Part shown: one piece after another, positions 5,699 through 6,253 of the stretch
Layout of the letters: each line of letters begins with the position of its first letter
Position numbering within the stretch: position 1 is the first letter of the stretch
NCBI GenBank assembly: GCA_029858545.1
Contig: JAOUFA010000224.1
Coordinates: forward strand, 1-6,253
Source: Betaproteobacteria bacterium
Lineage (GTDB): Bacteria > Pseudomonadota > Gammaproteobacteria > Burkholderiales > SG8-39
Reading direction: 5' to 3'
DNA length: 6,253 nucleotides
Translations under genes and position numbers: made by a program
The notes under the pieces: model-generated
What the model saw: only the letters and a program-made list of their open reading frames with translations
Database searches by the model: none
What the model was told of the DNA's origin: nothing

Positions 5699-6253
5699 TT
5701 GTATTACGCAGCACGCCGACGCGGCTCACCTCGATTTCCACCGTGTCGCCGTCCTTCATCCACACCGGCGGCTCGCGCCGCATGCCGACGCCGCCCGGCG
5801 TGCCGGTGACGATCACATCGCCCGGCACCAGCGGTGCGAAGGTCGAGCAGTAGGCGATCAGGCGCGGTATCGGAAAGATGAGCATTTCGGTCGTCGCATG
5901 CTGCATCACCTGTCCGTTCAGACGGGTGGTGAGTTCGAGTTCCGTTCCCGGGGCGATCTCGTCTGCGCTCACCATCCACGGGCCGAAGCCGCCGGTGGCG
6001 ACGAAATTCTTGCCCGGGATCCACTGCGTGGTATGACGCTGCCAGTCGCGCACCGAGCCGTCGTTGTAGCAACTGTAACCGGCGATGTGGTTCCACGCAT
6101 CGGCCTCGGCGATGCGCCGTCCGGCACGCCCGATGATGAGCGCAATCTCGCCCTCGTAGTCGAACATCGTCGACTCGCGCGGTCGTAGCATCGGCTGCGC
6201 GTGGCCGATCTGCGATTCGGCGAAGCGCGTGAACACCGAAGGATTCTCGGTCT
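5685..6253 (-). CDS. Fumarylacetoacetate hydrolase (FAH) family protein, C-terminal part
   Basis: FAH-fold enzymes hydrolyse, hydrate, isomerise or decarboxylate keto-acids from aromatic and amino-acid breakdown, using a divalent metal held by two Glu and one Asp. The frame is open to the right edge, so the start lies outside. The 188 whole codons begin TENPSVFTRFAES, a typical mid-protein block, and continue with FDYEGEIALIIGR (the two metal-binding Glu in EGE), YNDGSVRDWQ (the metal-binding Asp), PGKNFVATGGFGPW, and GTPGGVG near the C-terminus. All key residues are present. GTG at 6236 is a possible codon, but the conserved residues upstream of it show it is internal. It is the first visible gene of a leftward pair with the class II aldolase. 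Exact reaction is open: acylpyruvate or fumarylpyruvate hydrolase and oxo-acid hydratase or decarboxylase are all possible. Confidence 0.95.
   Translation of the reverse strand, partial: TENPSVFTRFAESQIGHAQPMLRPRESTMFDYEGEIALIIGRAGRRIAEADAWNHIAGYSCYNDGSVRDWQRHTTQWIPGKNFVATGGFGPWMVSADEIAPGTELELTTRLNGQVMQHATTEMLIFPIPRLIAYCSTFAPLVPGDVIVTGTPGGVGMRREPPVWMKDGDTVEIEVSRVGVLRNTIAPD

Noticed and set aside
1..6253. CRISPR arrays, tRNA/rRNA genes, transposons, toxin-antitoxin or other defence systems
   Set aside because: I saw no regularly spaced repeats, cloverleaf sequences, transposase motifs or terminal repeats, and every sizeable gene is assigned to a housekeeping or metabolic family or to an unknown membrane protein.

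Overview
The window is ordinary, GC-rich (roughly two thirds G+C) bacterial chromosome. The protein set fits a betaproteobacterium of Burkholderiales or Rhodocyclales type: DgkA, a monofunctional RelA, MtfA and an FAH/class II aldolase pair. That placement is an inference from protein style and base composition. There is no rRNA, tRNA, insertion sequence, CRISPR array or phage gene, and I found no convincing sign of a new defence or mobile system.

Left part (1-3517). The 3' end of dgkA (diacylglycerol kinase) reads rightward off the left edge. It converges on a leftward pair made of relA (1313-3517) and, 90 bp downstream, a polytopic membrane protein of unknown function that probably starts at a TTG codon (404-1222). 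The 233 bp between the dgkA stop and the membrane-protein stop hold no gene I can support. They do hold a perfect 9+2+9 palindrome and some coding-like sequence that could be a frameshifted remnant.

Middle part (3518-4897). relA and mtfA are divergent across a 148-bp spacer. mtfA (MtfA-type zinc metallopeptidase) overlaps a flavodoxin-like gene by 4 bp (ATGA), so the two are very likely one translationally coupled operon.

Right part (4898-6253). The flavodoxin gene converges, with only 13 bp between stops, on a leftward pair. The pair is an FAH-family hydrolase/hydratase gene (5' end outside the window) followed after 63 bp by a class II (zinc) aldolase gene. The two probably serve one catabolic pathway for a keto-acid or aromatic ring-cleavage product, but the substrate cannot be read from sequence. 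A perfect 11-bp GC stem with a 4-nt loop lies in the 3' end of the aldolase gene, where it could end or protect both converging transcripts.

Functionally, the window joins a stringent-response enzyme (RelA), lipid recycling (DgkA), a regulatory peptidase with a redox partner, and a small catabolic unit. Nothing links these blocks beyond adjacency.
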